Shown: positions 1-7,339, counted from the stretch's first letter. The stretch is 22,136 nucleotides of DNA from JBDREW01 sp043819385 (GCA_043819385.1 JBDREW010000034.1:1-22136), one strand, 5' to 3'. The notes: generated by a model not told the origin, from the sequence alone. Program-made: numbers and translations.

Positions 1-64
1 TTTAATATCTGATAATAATATATTATTGTAGTTCTTTAATAATTAGAAACAAAGGAGAGGGAAG

Positions 65-259
65 GTGACTATAGAACAATGGTCAATATTTCTTTTGAAA
101 AAGATTAGAGAAGAAAAAGAAATTCTCGGAAAAGAAAAAATATCTTTTGTGGATTTAACTCAAGGGTTACGAGAAGAAATAAGAGAAAGAGTTACAGATG
201 ATATTATTTTACAAGGAGTTGAAATGATAGAACATTTTTTAGAAAATATAAATTCTTAA
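65..259 (+). CDS. Small hypothetical protein (64 aa)
   Basis: I do not recognise this protein. It reads from a GTG placed directly after a strong purine-rich ribosome binding site (AAAGGAGAGG at 51-60), which supports both the gene and the start. The product is charged and predicted mostly helical, with alternating Lys/Glu and hydrophobic residues, no membrane segment and no cysteine. It is monocistronic: a terminator hairpin follows the TAA stop within about 10 nt. Most genes further right lack such a Shine-Dalgarno site, so this and the next small gene may use a different initiation mode or come from a different source. No function can be assigned. Confidence 0.6.
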   Translation: MTIEQWSIFLLKKIREEKEILGKEKISFVDLTQGLREEIRERVTDDIILQGVEMIEHFLENINS

Positions 260-266
260 TTTTGCA

Positions 267-300
267 AAATCGCTTTAAAATAAAAGCGATTTTTATTTGT
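267..300 (+). terminator. Intrinsic terminator after the 64-aa gene
   Basis: An AAAATCGCTTT / AAAGCGATTTT stem with a short loop is followed by a T-rich tail. It begins about 7 nt after the stop codon. The A-rich left flank means it could also work on the other strand. Confidence 0.7.
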
Positions 301-345
301 CTTTTTTAAAAAGATTATGTTAATTTAAAAACAAGCAGGTTTCTT

Positions 346-430
346 AGTAGGGAGAAAGATTTGAACAAGTTGATATCTTTGTATCACTGTGTCTCCTTGA
401 GATATTGGCAAGTTCTGCTTTCTCCCTACT
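346..430 (+). ncRNA. Candidate rod-shaped hairpin RNA, unassigned
   Basis: A perfect 13-bp outer stem (346-358 with 418-430, left arm AGTAGGGAGAAAG) continues after a small internal loop through GAAC/GTTC (363-366 with 412-415). It continues further through a 9-bp helix with G-U pairs (369-377 with 401-409). The whole is a rod of about 26 bp with a 23-nt apical loop. A short T-run follows the outer stem and a separate terminator lies at 471-503. I see no convincing promoter. The apical part lacks the conserved SRP RNA GGAA/GCAG elements, so I do not call it ffs, and it is too short for 6S RNA. It may be a small RNA or a palindromic DNA element. Confidence 0.4.
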
Positions 431-470
431 TTTATACCTTATAATAGTTCTTTTAAAAGTATAGTTTTAT

Positions 471-503
471 TAAAAAGACCTTTAATTATTGGTCTTTTTT
501 TAT
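471..503 (+). terminator. Intrinsic terminator
   Basis: An AAAAAGACC / GGTCTTTTTT stem with a 10-nt A/T loop ends in a T-run. It is well placed to end a transcript covering the 346-430 hairpin and, being A-rich on the left, may be bidirectional. Confidence 0.65.
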
Positions 504-520
504 TAGTTAAGTTTGTGGGA

Positions 521-548
521 TTGACTTTATTTATATATTTGCTATGGT
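521..548 (+). promoter_or_regulatory. Probable sigma70-type promoter
   Basis: TTGACT at 521-526 and TATGGT at 543-548 are separated by 16 bp. This lies about 42 nt upstream of the ATG at 591 and just after a terminator, which fits a promoter for the small gene that follows. Confidence 0.5.
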
Positions 549-590
549 ATATTTGTTAAATGGATCTTTTTTTTGGAAAAGGAGACAAGG

Positions 591-866
591 ATGAAAAAAA
601 GAAAAGGAAGCATGGTAGGAAAAATGGATGCTGAAACGTTAACTAATTTTCTGACTAATACTAGAGAAAGGTCAAGATTGACAGTTCTTTCTGGAGACAA
701 TGGAGCACTTAGAATTCATAATGTTGGTGTGCTTAAGAAAGAGTCAGGAGTTGTAATCCTTGATGGGAACAATGTTCTTTATCAAGACCAAGATTCTGGT
801 GAATGGATGTGTAAAGAAGGGTCAAAAGGAAGAAGGACACCTTTATTTGCTGTTAAGTCAGCTTAA
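591..866 (+). CDS. Small hypothetical protein (91 aa)
   Basis: I do not recognise this protein. I chose the ATG at 591 over a possible in-frame TTG at 573 because AAAAGGAG (577-584) sits 6 nt before 591. The N-terminus is very basic (MKKRKGS). The middle contains alternating hydrophobic and polar residues with Gly/Asn turns (VVILDGNNVLYQDQDSGEW), suggesting a small beta-rich domain. One cysteine and two tryptophan-poor turns give no catalytic motif. There is no membrane segment. The gene stands alone between its own promoter-like sequence and the terminator at 959-992. It is more G-rich than its neighbours, which could hint at transfer or higher expression, but that is inference. Confidence 0.6.
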   Translation: MKKRKGSMVGKMDAETLTNFLTNTRERSRLTVLSGDNGALRIHNVGVLKKESGVVILDGNNVLYQDQDSGEWMCKEGSKGRRTPLFAVKSA

Positions 867-958
867 TAGTTCTTTTTAAGGAGATAGCTTAAAAGATTAG
901 AGTATTTTTTTATTTAAGAAAATTTTTGGTTAAAGTCCAGATATGTTTTCTCAAATAA

Positions 959-992
959 AGCGATTTGAAACCTCAAATCGCTCTTTTTTTTG
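959..992 (+). terminator. Intrinsic terminator
   Basis: A perfect 10-bp stem AGCGATTTGA / TCAAATCGCT with loop AACC is followed by a T8-9 run. Closer to the stop codon, a weaker stem pairs 872-880 with 888-895, but its T-run lies further away. Confidence 0.8.
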
Positions 993-1021
993 TATAAATA
1001 TATAGAAAAATGATATAATAT

Positions 1022-1049
1022 AAAAACTAAAAGCGAAAAACTAAAAGCG
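1022..1049. repeat. 14-bp tandem duplication
   Basis: AAAAACTAAAAGCG occurs twice in tandem, followed by a partial third copy (AGAAGCG). It lies in an A/T-rich gap with no gene. Confidence 0.7.
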
Positions 1050-1146
1050 AGAAGCGAAATTGTAATAATATAAAAAATAAAAAATAAGTATTTTAAATTT
1101 TAAGTTATGGTTTTGCATTTTTAATTTTTAGTTTTAAATTTTTTCT

Positions 1147-1791
1147 ATGTTCTTTCTTCCAATTAGCATATTAATTTTAATACTTTTTATTTTCTTTTTT
1201 CCTGTTTTATTTGTTTTGGGCTATTTTAATATTATTACAATTGGATTTGAAAAACTTGGTTTTTCATCAGAAGCAACTTTTCTAATTTTTTTCTTAATTT
1301 TAATTGGTTCTTTGATAAATGTCCCTTTAACAAGAATGAAACTTACTTATATTGAAGAAAAATCATTTTTTGGACTTTTAAAAACTACTAAATTAAAACC
1401 ATCTGGTTTAGCTATTAATTTAGGCGGAGCTGTAATTCCTATTTTACTTTCAATTTATTTTTTAATTTTTATTCCTTTAGATTTAATTTTAATACCATTA
1501 ATTTTAATGATAATATCTTTAAAATTTTTAGCTAGAGTTGTGCCAGGTAGGGGAATAGTAATTCCTGCTTTACTTCCTCCATTATTAGCATTACTTTTTG
1601 CTTTTATTTTTGTGCCTAATTTTAAAGCTCCTAGTGCTTTTGTTATTGGTGTTTTAGGAACTTTGATTGGAGGTGATATTTTAAACTTATCAAAAGCAAT
1701 GAAATCAAACTCTGGTTTAATTTCAATTGGTGGAGCAGGAGTATTTGATGGAATATTTTTAGTTGGAATTGTTTCAGCTCTTTTCACATAA
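1147..1791 (+). CDS. DUF1614 family membrane protein
   Basis: A 214-residue polytopic inner-membrane protein of unknown function that I place in the DUF1614/COG4089 family. The whole chain is hydrophobic with about six to seven membrane segments. Two features match the family: an early 'GSLINVPLTRMK' stretch after the second membrane segment, and a C-terminal block with GGDILNL followed by ISIGGAGVFDGIFLVGI, the most conserved part. Length is typical. There is no clear Shine-Dalgarno site before the ATG; instead an A/T-rich low-complexity tract (1069-1146) runs up to the start. The downstream neighbour is the GIY-YIG cassette and then secDF, so any link to protein export is only positional. 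Confidence 0.8.
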   Translation: MFFLPISILILILFIFFFPVLFVLGYFNIITIGFEKLGFSSEATFLIFFLILIGSLINVPLTRMKLTYIEEKSFFGLLKTTKLKPSGLAINLGGAVIPILLSIYFLIFIPLDLILIPLILMIISLKFLARVVPGRGIVIPALLPPLLALLFAFIFVPNFKAPSAFVIGVLGTLIGGDILNLSKAMKSNSGLISIGGAGVFDGIFLVGIVSALFT

Positions 1792-1813
1792 AGCATTATG
1801 TGATATAGTAATA

Positions 1814-1856
1814 TAAATTTTCAATTTTCAATCTTCAATTTTCAATAAAAAATTAA
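1814..1856. repeat. A/T low-complexity repeat tract
   Basis: Recurrent TTCAATTTT-like units fill the gap before the GIY-YIG cassette. The same kind of tract, in either orientation, recurs upstream of several other genes in the window. Confidence 0.6.
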
Positions 1857-1860
1857 ATGA

Positions 1861-2166
1861 ACCCTTACAATCATAACGAGTTTTAAATTATGTTTTTTGT
1901 TTATATATTACAAAGTAAAAAAGATAAAAGTATATACATTGGATGTAGTAATGACCTGAGAGAAAGGTTTAAAAAACATAATTTAGGATTTGTTAAATCA
2001 ACAAAGTCGAAAATACCATTTGCACTTGTTTATTATGAGGCATATGCCTCAAGACAAGATGCCTTTAAAAGAGAACATAACTTAAAATTACGAGCCAGAG
2101 CATTAAAATAACTCAAAAATAGAATTCAAGGTTGTTTTGAGGTCTAAACTCGTTTAGTGTGAGGGT
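1861..2166. mobile_element. GIY-YIG cassette bounded by imperfect inverted repeats
   Basis: The short GIY-YIG gene is bracketed by an imperfect inverted repeat. Core AACGAGTTT (1875-1883) pairs with AAACTCGTT (2146-2154), and the similarity extends outwards: ACCCTTACA at 1861 against the complement of the GTGAGGGT side ending at 2166. The right repeat overlaps the proposed secD start. The arrangement looks like a small homing or mobile unit of about 306 bp. No target duplication is obvious. That the unit moves is inference from the family and the flanking repeats. Confidence 0.45.
1890..2111 (+). CDS. GIY-YIG endonuclease, truncated by an in-frame TAA
   Basis: A UPF0213/GIY-YIG single-domain nuclease of 73 residues. 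The motif 'FVYILQS...YIGCSNDLRERFKKHN' carries the GIY (here VYI) and YIG strands, with the Arg (LRERF) and His expected of the active site. A later 'YYEAYASRQDAFKRE' holds the catalytic-region Glu. Relatives usually continue as ...RALGQLKRRI. Here the frame stops with TAA at 2109-2111, just where the family has Gln, yet the same frame continues LKNRI and stays open to TAA at 2145-2147. A CAA-to-TAA change has probably removed about 12 residues. The catalytic residues lie upstream, so activity may survive. The gene sits in an inverted-repeat-bounded cassette directly before secD. Confidence 0.8.
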   Translation: MFFVYILQSKKDKSIYIGCSNDLRERFKKHNLGFVKSTKSKIPFALVYYEAYASRQDAFKREHNLKLRARALK

Positions 2167-3535
2167 GAACAAAAATAGAACTTATATATTTTTAATAATA
2201 ATTATAATTTTAACTATTGTTGGAGGAGCTTTTGTATATCCTCAAGGATTTGAACAAGTTGGTATTAATTTACCTAATTCTTTTAAGGCTCCTTTTAAAT
2301 TAGGACTTGATTTACAAGGTGGGACTCATCTTGTTTATGAAGCAGATTTATCTGGAATAGCAAAAGAAGATTCTTCTTCTTCTATGCAAGGATTAAGAGA
2401 TATTATTGAAAGAAGAGTAAATCTTTTTGGAGTTCAAGAGCCAGTAGTTCAAACTCAAGAAACAGATAAATATTATAGATTGGTTGTTGAGTTAGCTGGT
2501 ATAAAAGAATTATCTGAAGCAATTGAAATGATTGGCCAAACACCTTTTTTAGAATTTAAAGAACAAAAAACAGAACAAGAAACTCAAGAAATTTTAGATA
2601 AACAAAAAGAGTTAGAAGGAAAAACAGAACAAGAAATTCAAGAAATTGAGAATTGGGAATTATCTTTAGAAGACCCTTATTTTAAATCAACTATTCTTAC
2701 TGGAAAATATCTTAAAAAAGCAGAATTAGGATTTGAGCAGAATACTAACAAGTCAATGATTTTAATTAGTTTTAATAGTGAGGGTTCAGATATTTTTGAA
2801 GAATTAACTTCTAACAATATTGGTAAGCCATTAGCTATTTATATTGATAATATTTTACTTTCTGCTCCAATAGTTCAGGATTCTATTTCTGGAGGAAAGG
2901 CTCAAATTACAGGAGAATTTACTGTTCAAGAGGCAAAAGAGTTAGTTAGAGATCTTAATGCTGGAGCATTGCCTGTGCCAATAAAATTAATTTCTCAACA
3001 ATCAGTTGGTCCTACTTTAGGAAAAATTTCATTAAATAAAAGTTTGGAGGCTGGAATATATGGATTTTTAATTATAATTATATTTTTAATAATTTTTTAT
3101 CGTCTTCCGGGTATATTGGCCTCTTTAGCTTTATTAGTTTACATTATTTTGATTTTAAGTTTAATGAAATTAGTTTCTGTTACTTTAACATTAGCTGGAA
3201 TTGGAGGTTTGATTTTATCAATAGGAATGGCTGTTGATGCAAATGTTTTGATTTTTTCTCGTATGAGAGAAGAACTAAAAGAAGGTAAAAGTTTTGCAAC
3301 ATCTTTGATAGAAGGGTTTAGAAGAAGTTGGCCATCAATTAGAGATGGAAATATAACCACTTTGATTGTTGCTTTTATTTTGTTTTGGTTTGGGACAAGC
3401 TTTATTGAAGGATTTGCTTTTACTCTAAGTATTGGAATTATAGTTAGTATGTTTTCAGCTATTTTTATTACTAAAACATTTCTTTTAATTTTTGCTGGAA
3501 CAAAATTAGAAAACATTAAATGGATATGGAAATAA
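2159..3535 (+). CDS. secD: Protein translocase subunit SecD
   Basis: SecD works with SecF beside SecYEG in the inner membrane, using the proton-motive force to finish export of preproteins. The 458-residue product has an N-terminal membrane helix (about 9-27), the hallmark LGLDLQGGTHL (48-58), a periplasmic P1 region with ERRVNLFGV, and a C-terminal five-helix RND-type block containing GMAVDANVLIFSRMREE. It is shorter than E. coli SecD (615 aa), mainly in P1. Within P1 a KTEQExQEI segment is repeated 18 residues apart. Start choice is uncertain: GTG at 2159 or GTG at 2165, both inside the inverted repeat of the preceding cassette, so the 5' end may have been reshaped. secF follows after 118 nt. 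Confidence 0.95.
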   Translation: MRVNKNRTYIFLIIIIILTIVGGAFVYPQGFEQVGINLPNSFKAPFKLGLDLQGGTHLVYEADLSGIAKEDSSSSMQGLRDIIERRVNLFGVQEPVVQTQETDKYYRLVVELAGIKELSEAIEMIGQTPFLEFKEQKTEQETQEILDKQKELEGKTEQEIQEIENWELSLEDPYFKSTILTGKYLKKAELGFEQNTNKSMILISFNSEGSDIFEELTSNNIGKPLAIYIDNILLSAPIVQDSISGGKAQITGEFTVQEAKELVRDLNAGALPVPIKLISQQSVGPTLGKISLNKSLEAGIYGFLIIIIFLIIFYRLPGILASLALLVYIILILSLMKLVSVTLTLAGIGGLILSIGMAVDANVLIFSRMREELKEGKSFATSLIEGFRRSWPSIRDGNITTLIVAFILFWFGTSFIEGFAFTLSIGIIVSMFSAIFITKTFLLIFAGTKLENIKWIWK

Positions 3536-3587
3536 AGAGAAATTTTTAATTTTTAAAATAAGGAATTTATTATAGTATCTACATATT

Positions 3588-3645
3588 TGAAAATTAAGTT
3601 ATTGAAAATTAATTGAAAATTGAAAATTGTAAATTAAAAATTATT
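3588..3645. repeat. A/T low-complexity repeat tract before secF
   Basis: Repeated GAAAATT / TAAAAATT units end about 8 nt before the secF ATG, which has no Shine-Dalgarno site. Confidence 0.6.
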
Positions 3646-3653
3646 ATTTTATT

Positions 3654-4550
3654 ATGTTTCCCTTTACTAAATATAGAAAAATTTATTTCATTTTTTCAGG
3701 AATTTTAATTATAGCAAGCATTGCTTGTCTTATTATTTTTGGTTTAAAACCAGGAATTGATTTTACTGGTGGCAGTATTTTAGAAATAGAATATATACAA
3801 GAAAGACCAGCAAATGAAGAAATAAGAGAAAAATTAACTGAATTTGATTTAGGAAATATTTATATCCAGCCAACAGGAGAAAAAGGAATTATTTTAAGAA
3901 CAAAAGATATTGATGAAATAACACATCAGCAAATTTTAGAAAAGATTAGAAATGATGGAAATGAAATAGAAGAAAAACGTTTTGAATCAATAGGTCCAGT
4001 TATTGGTCAAGAATTAAGACAGAAAACTAATATAGTTGTTATTTTAGTTATTTTATCAATAATTGCTTATATTGCTTTTTCTTTTAGAAGAATTCAAGTG
4101 CCTTTGAAATCATGGCAATATGGAATAATCAGTATTTTAGCTCTTTTCCATGATGTTTTAATTCCATTAGGAATTTTTTCTATTTTAGGAAAATTTTATG
4201 GAGTAGAAATATCTATACCAGTAGTTACGGCGCTTCTTGCTGTATTAGGATATTCAGTAAATAATACTGTAGTTGTATTTGATAGAATAAGAGAAGGGCT
4301 TTTAAAAAGAGGAGGTTATTTTGAAGATATTGTTAATTTAAGTTTAAATCAAACATTTTCAAGACAGATTAATACGTCTCTTACTACTTTATTTGTTGTA
4401 ATAGCAATATTCTTTTTTGGTGGAGAAACTTTAAAATATTTTTCTTTAGCATTAATACTTGGAATTATATCAGGAACTTATTCCTCAATTTTTTTAACGG
4501 GTTCTATGCTAATAACTTGGTTTCAATGGAAACAAAAGAAATTAGATTAA
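3654..4550 (+). CDS. secF: Protein translocase subunit SecF
   Basis: Partner of SecD in the inner-membrane export complex. The 298 residues show a first membrane helix (about 9-30), GIDFTGGSILEIEY, a short periplasmic region, and GPVIGQELRQKTN leading into the membrane block. There the motif AVLGYSVNNTVVVFDRIRE is diagnostic of SecF (SecD has D-A-N-V at the equivalent place). Length is close to the family norm. The 118-nt gap from secD is filled by an A/T repeat tract rather than a promoter I can recognise, so co-transcription with secD is likely. No terminator is visible after the stop; a possible promoter for the next gene begins 25 nt downstream. Confidence 0.95.
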   Translation: MFPFTKYRKIYFIFSGILIIASIACLIIFGLKPGIDFTGGSILEIEYIQERPANEEIREKLTEFDLGNIYIQPTGEKGIILRTKDIDEITHQQILEKIRNDGNEIEEKRFESIGPVIGQELRQKTNIVVILVILSIIAYIAFSFRRIQVPLKSWQYGIISILALFHDVLIPLGIFSILGKFYGVEISIPVVTALLAVLGYSVNNTVVVFDRIREGLLKRGGYFEDIVNLSLNQTFSRQINTSLTTLFVVIAIFFFGGETLKYFSLALILGIISGTYSSIFLTGSMLITWFQWKQKKLD

Positions 4551-4574
4551 TAGTTTTACACAGGTTAATAGTAG

Positions 4575-4604
4575 TTGACATTTTTTTTAAAAAATGTTTA
4601 AATA
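4575..4604 (+). promoter_or_regulatory. Possible promoter and 5' UTR hairpin
   Basis: TTGACA at 4575-4580 is followed, after 17-18 bp, by TTAAAT/TAAATA. The spacer is itself palindromic (ACATTTTTTT / AAAAAATGT). Downstream, ACGATT (4623-4628) pairs with AATCGT (4672-4677) around an inner CTATCT/GGATAG stem, giving a hairpin just before the ATG at 4686. Confidence 0.45.
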
Positions 4605-4685
4605 AAGGAAATAAATAATAAAACGATTTTAATTTGTCTATCTATTTTTTATGGATAAGGATAGTTATTTGAATCGTATCAAATT

Positions 4686-5714
4686 ATGGATTTTAATTAT
4701 TCAAAAATTTGCGCAAACCTTTTAAAAGAATTACCTCCTAAAATGAGAGATATAGTTGAAAGGCGTTTTGGTTTAAAAAAAAATGAAAAAGAAACATTAG
4801 AAGTAATCGGAAAAAGTTATAATATTACTAGAGAAAGAGTTCGTCAAATTGAAAAAGAAGCATTTTCAAAAATTAATCTTAATAATTCAGATTGTGTAAA
4901 AGTTTTCCAATATTTTAATAATACTATCGGATTTTTTGGTAATGTTAAAGAAGAAAAATCATTACTTAATGTTTTAGGAGATGAAAAAAATATAAATAAA
5001 GTTTTCTTTTTATTAAGTTTATCAGATAATTTTGAAAGATTTTCTGATGACGAGAAAACTTATTCTTTTTGGGCAAGAGATAAAAAATCAGTTGATTTAG
5101 CTGAAAAAGTTATTAATTTAACTTTTGATCAATTAAAGAAAGAAAAGAAACCTTTTCTTTTAGATGAACTTTATTTAATTCAGAAAAATGATATTTATAA
5201 AATTTTAGGAAATAATATAAATAAAAATATCTTTAATTCATATATTGAAATTTCTAAAAAGATTCAAAAAAATAATGAAAAAGAAATTGGATTAGCAGGT
5301 TGGGTTGAAATCAATCCGAAAGGAATTAAAGATAAAGCATATTTAGTTTTGAAGAAACAAGGAAAATCTCTTCACTTTAGAGATGTGGCTGAATTAATAG
5401 AAAATTCTCCTAATTTCTCTCAAAATAAAGTTCATATTGCGACAGTTCATAATGAGCTTATAAAAGATGTAAGATTTGTTTTAGTTGGTAGGGGACTTTA
5501 TGGATTAAAAGAATGGGGCTATGAACCAGGAGTGGTAAAAGATGTAATTTTAAAAGTTTTAAAATTAGCAAAAAATCCTTTATCAAAAGAAGAGATTTTA
5601 GAAAAAGTTTTAGCTCAACGTATTGTTAAAGAGAATACAATTATTTTAAATTTACAAGATAGAGAATGTTTTTTAAGAAATGAGAATGGAAAATACGCAA
5701 TAAAAGAGAACTAA
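4686..5714 (+). CDS. Sigma-70 region 4 / HARE-HTH regulator
   Basis: A 342-residue protein with a sigma-70 region 4-like N-terminus. 'PPKMRDIVERRFGL' then 'ETLEVIGKSYNITRERVRQIEKEA' (about 16-60) is the -35-recognition helix-turn-helix. Region 2, which binds core polymerase and melts the -10 element, is missing. The middle (about 65-205) is Lys/Glu/Asn-rich and unassigned. The C-terminus (about 210-342) contains one clear HARE-HTH-like winged helix (LHFRDVAELI ... GRGLYGLKEWG) and a second similar half (NPLSKEEILEKVL ... NGKYAIKEN). HARE-HTH is also the fold of the RNA polymerase delta subunit RpoE, so a transcription-associated role is plausible. It is preceded by a promoter-like sequence and a leader hairpin. 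It is not a complete sigma factor. Confidence 0.75.
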   Translation: MDFNYSKICANLLKELPPKMRDIVERRFGLKKNEKETLEVIGKSYNITRERVRQIEKEAFSKINLNNSDCVKVFQYFNNTIGFFGNVKEEKSLLNVLGDEKNINKVFFLLSLSDNFERFSDDEKTYSFWARDKKSVDLAEKVINLTFDQLKKEKKPFLLDELYLIQKNDIYKILGNNINKNIFNSYIEISKKIQKNNEKEIGLAGWVEINPKGIKDKAYLVLKKQGKSLHFRDVAELIENSPNFSQNKVHIATVHNELIKDVRFVLVGRGLYGLKEWGYEPGVVKDVILKVLKLAKNPLSKEEILEKVLAQRIVKENTIILNLQDRECFLRNENGKYAIKEN

Positions 5715-5727
5715 AAAGTTCTTTTTT
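5706..5727 (+). terminator. Probable intrinsic terminator overlapping the stop
   Basis: AGAACT / AGTTCT with an AAAA loop followed by T6 overlaps the stop codon of the sigma4/HARE gene. The stem is short. A second inverted repeat, TTTATAATC / GATTATAAA (5748-5771), lies in the same gap without a T-run. Confidence 0.5.
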
Positions 5728-5779
5728 ATTATCCACAATTTTAAATATTTATAATCAAAAAAGATTATAAATTTTCTTC

Positions 5780-5840
5780 ATTAAAAACTAAATTATTAAA
5801 AATTTATTCGAAATTGAAAATTCGAAATTAAAAATTATTT
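5780..5840. repeat. A/T low-complexity repeat tract
   Basis: Units such as ATTCGAAATTGAAAATT recur up to about 8 nt before the ATG at 5848. It is the same family of tract seen before secF and the ATPase gene. Confidence 0.6.
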
Positions 5841-5847
5841 TTATCTT

Positions 5848-7164
5848 ATGTTTCCTCCAGAATTTTTAAATTTATTAGATTTTCTTTCTCCAGTGCTTTT
5901 GCCAATGTGGCAAATTATAAAACATTGGTGGTGGCTACCTCTTCCTTTTATTTTGTGGTGGCCTTTTTCTTCTCTTTGGCTTTGGTGGCGTGTTGGTAAA
6001 TGGATTGAGAAAAAAAAATCTATTTTTCTTGAAATTAAAATACCAAAAGAGGTTTTAAAACCAGTAAGGGCAATGGAAATAGTTATGTCTGCTTTGCGTC
6101 AGACAATTTATGCTCCTCCTGATTGGTGGGAAAAATGGATTGATGGACAAATTCAACAATCTTATTCTTTTGAAATTATTTCAATAGGTGGTCGAGTTCA
6201 TTTTTTAATTAAAATTCCAGAAGATATTAGAGATTCAGTAGAATCAATTATTTATTCTCAATATCCTGATGCAGAAATTTCATTATTTAATGATTATACA
6301 AAAGATGTGCCTCAGGATATTCCAAATAAGGATTGGGATTTATGGGCAACTGATTATATACTTTTAAAACCAGATGCTTATCCTATTAGAACTTTTATGG
6401 AGTTTGAAACAGAAAGAGAAGCAAAGGAAGAAAAAAGAGTAGATCCTTTGGCTGGTCTGCTTGAAGCAATGGATAAAATAAAGTCAGGTGAACAGCTTTG
6501 GATTCAGATTATAGCTCAACCAGTTACTGATAAAGAGATTCCATGGATAACAGAAGCAAAAAAACTTAGAGATGAACTAGCTAAAAGAACTAAAAAGCCA
6601 GTTAAAAGAAAAGCACTTTTATTTGAAGCGGCTGATGTTTTAATCTCTGGAAAACTACCTGATGAATCTAAAAAAGAAGAAGGCGCTATTATGCCTGAAA
6701 TGCAATTAACTTCTGGAGAAAGAGATATAATTAAAGGAATTGAAAATAAAATTGCCAAACCAGGATTTAAGACAACTATTAGATTTGTTTTTTTAGGAAA
6801 AAAAGATGTATTTAATAAAGCAAATTTACGCCTTCCTTTTGGCTATTTTGCTTCTTATTCAACAGAAAATCTTAATTATTTAGTACCTTGGGGTAAAACA
6901 ATTGTTAAAATACATAAAAGCTGGTTTTTACCAATCAATCTTTTGCTTTCAAAAAGATTGTATCTTAGAAAAAGAAAACTTTTTAGAAATTATGTTATGA
7001 GAGTAACTCCTCTTTTTCCTTTATCGGGAGGAACATTTGTTTTAAATACTGAAGAATTAGCTAGTTTATTTCATTTTCCTGGTAGAAGCTCTGCTTCTGC
7101 TCCTTCTGTTGGAAGAATTGAATCTAAAAAAGGTGAACCACCTATAACTTTGCCTACAGAGTAA
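5848..7164 (+). CDS. Trp-rich membrane-anchored protein of the VirD4-like ATPase pair
   Basis: A 438-residue protein of unknown function. The N-terminus (about 15-50) is a hydrophobic hairpin or single helix unusually rich in tryptophan (10 Trp in residues 21-52, including HWWWLP and LWLWW). A Lys-rich boundary follows, then a large soluble alpha/beta region, so most of the chain probably lies in the cytoplasm. Segments such as 'LEIKIPKEVLKPVRAMEIV', 'IYSQYPDAEI' and 'LWIQIIAQPV' resemble proteins that commonly sit next to VirD4/TraG-type ATPases in CPR genomes, as here (350 nt upstream of one). The likely role is the membrane partner of that ATPase. This is inference from context; I see no catalytic motif. 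Confidence 0.65.
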   Translation: MFPPEFLNLLDFLSPVLLPMWQIIKHWWWLPLPFILWWPFSSLWLWWRVGKWIEKKKSIFLEIKIPKEVLKPVRAMEIVMSALRQTIYAPPDWWEKWIDGQIQQSYSFEIISIGGRVHFLIKIPEDIRDSVESIIYSQYPDAEISLFNDYTKDVPQDIPNKDWDLWATDYILLKPDAYPIRTFMEFETEREAKEEKRVDPLAGLLEAMDKIKSGEQLWIQIIAQPVTDKEIPWITEAKKLRDELAKRTKKPVKRKALLFEAADVLISGKLPDESKKEEGAIMPEMQLTSGERDIIKGIENKIAKPGFKTTIRFVFLGKKDVFNKANLRLPFGYFASYSTENLNYLVPWGKTIVKIHKSWFLPINLLLSKRLYLRKRKLFRNYVMRVTPLFPLSGGTFVLNTEELASLFHFPGRSSASAPSVGRIESKKGEPPITLPTE

Positions 7165-7286
7165 AAAACATAAAAAATTAAGAACCTAACTCACTTTGTT
7201 TGTTAGAACCTTAATTCGTTAATGTAAAATCATATATTCTTGAATTAAAAAGATAAAAAAATAAAAAGGAGGGGAGAAGCTGGGAA

Positions 7287-7339
7287 GAGCCCCGACCTCT
7301 CTTCGAGAGGGAAAGGAAGTTTTTTAGAGGTCGGGGCTC
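7287..7339. repeat. GC-rich palindromic repeat, copy 1
   Basis: A 53-nt element with perfect 14-nt outer arms GAGCCCCGACCTCT / AGAGGTCGGGGCTC, plus an inner CCTCTC-TTC-GAGAGG hairpin. It is in the opposite orientation to copies 4 and 5; its reverse complement matches copy 4 almost base for base. Both sides carry AAAAAGATAAAAA-like sequence. Confidence 0.9.

Noticed and set aside
346..430. SRP RNA (ffs) or 6S RNA
   Set aside because: The rod shape is suggestive, but the SRP GGAA-tetraloop core and the 6S length with central bubble are absent.
1455..1796. Minus-strand frame opposite the DUF1614 gene
   Set aside because: Lys/Pro/Ile-rich shadow of an A/T-rich membrane protein gene; no start signal and no recognisable motif. 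The minus-strand frames opposite secD, the ATPase, lepA and ftsX were rejected for the same reason.
1890..2147. Reassigned UAA codon (read as Gln)
   Set aside because: Many genes in the window end in TAA, so a point mutation in the GIY-YIG gene is far simpler.
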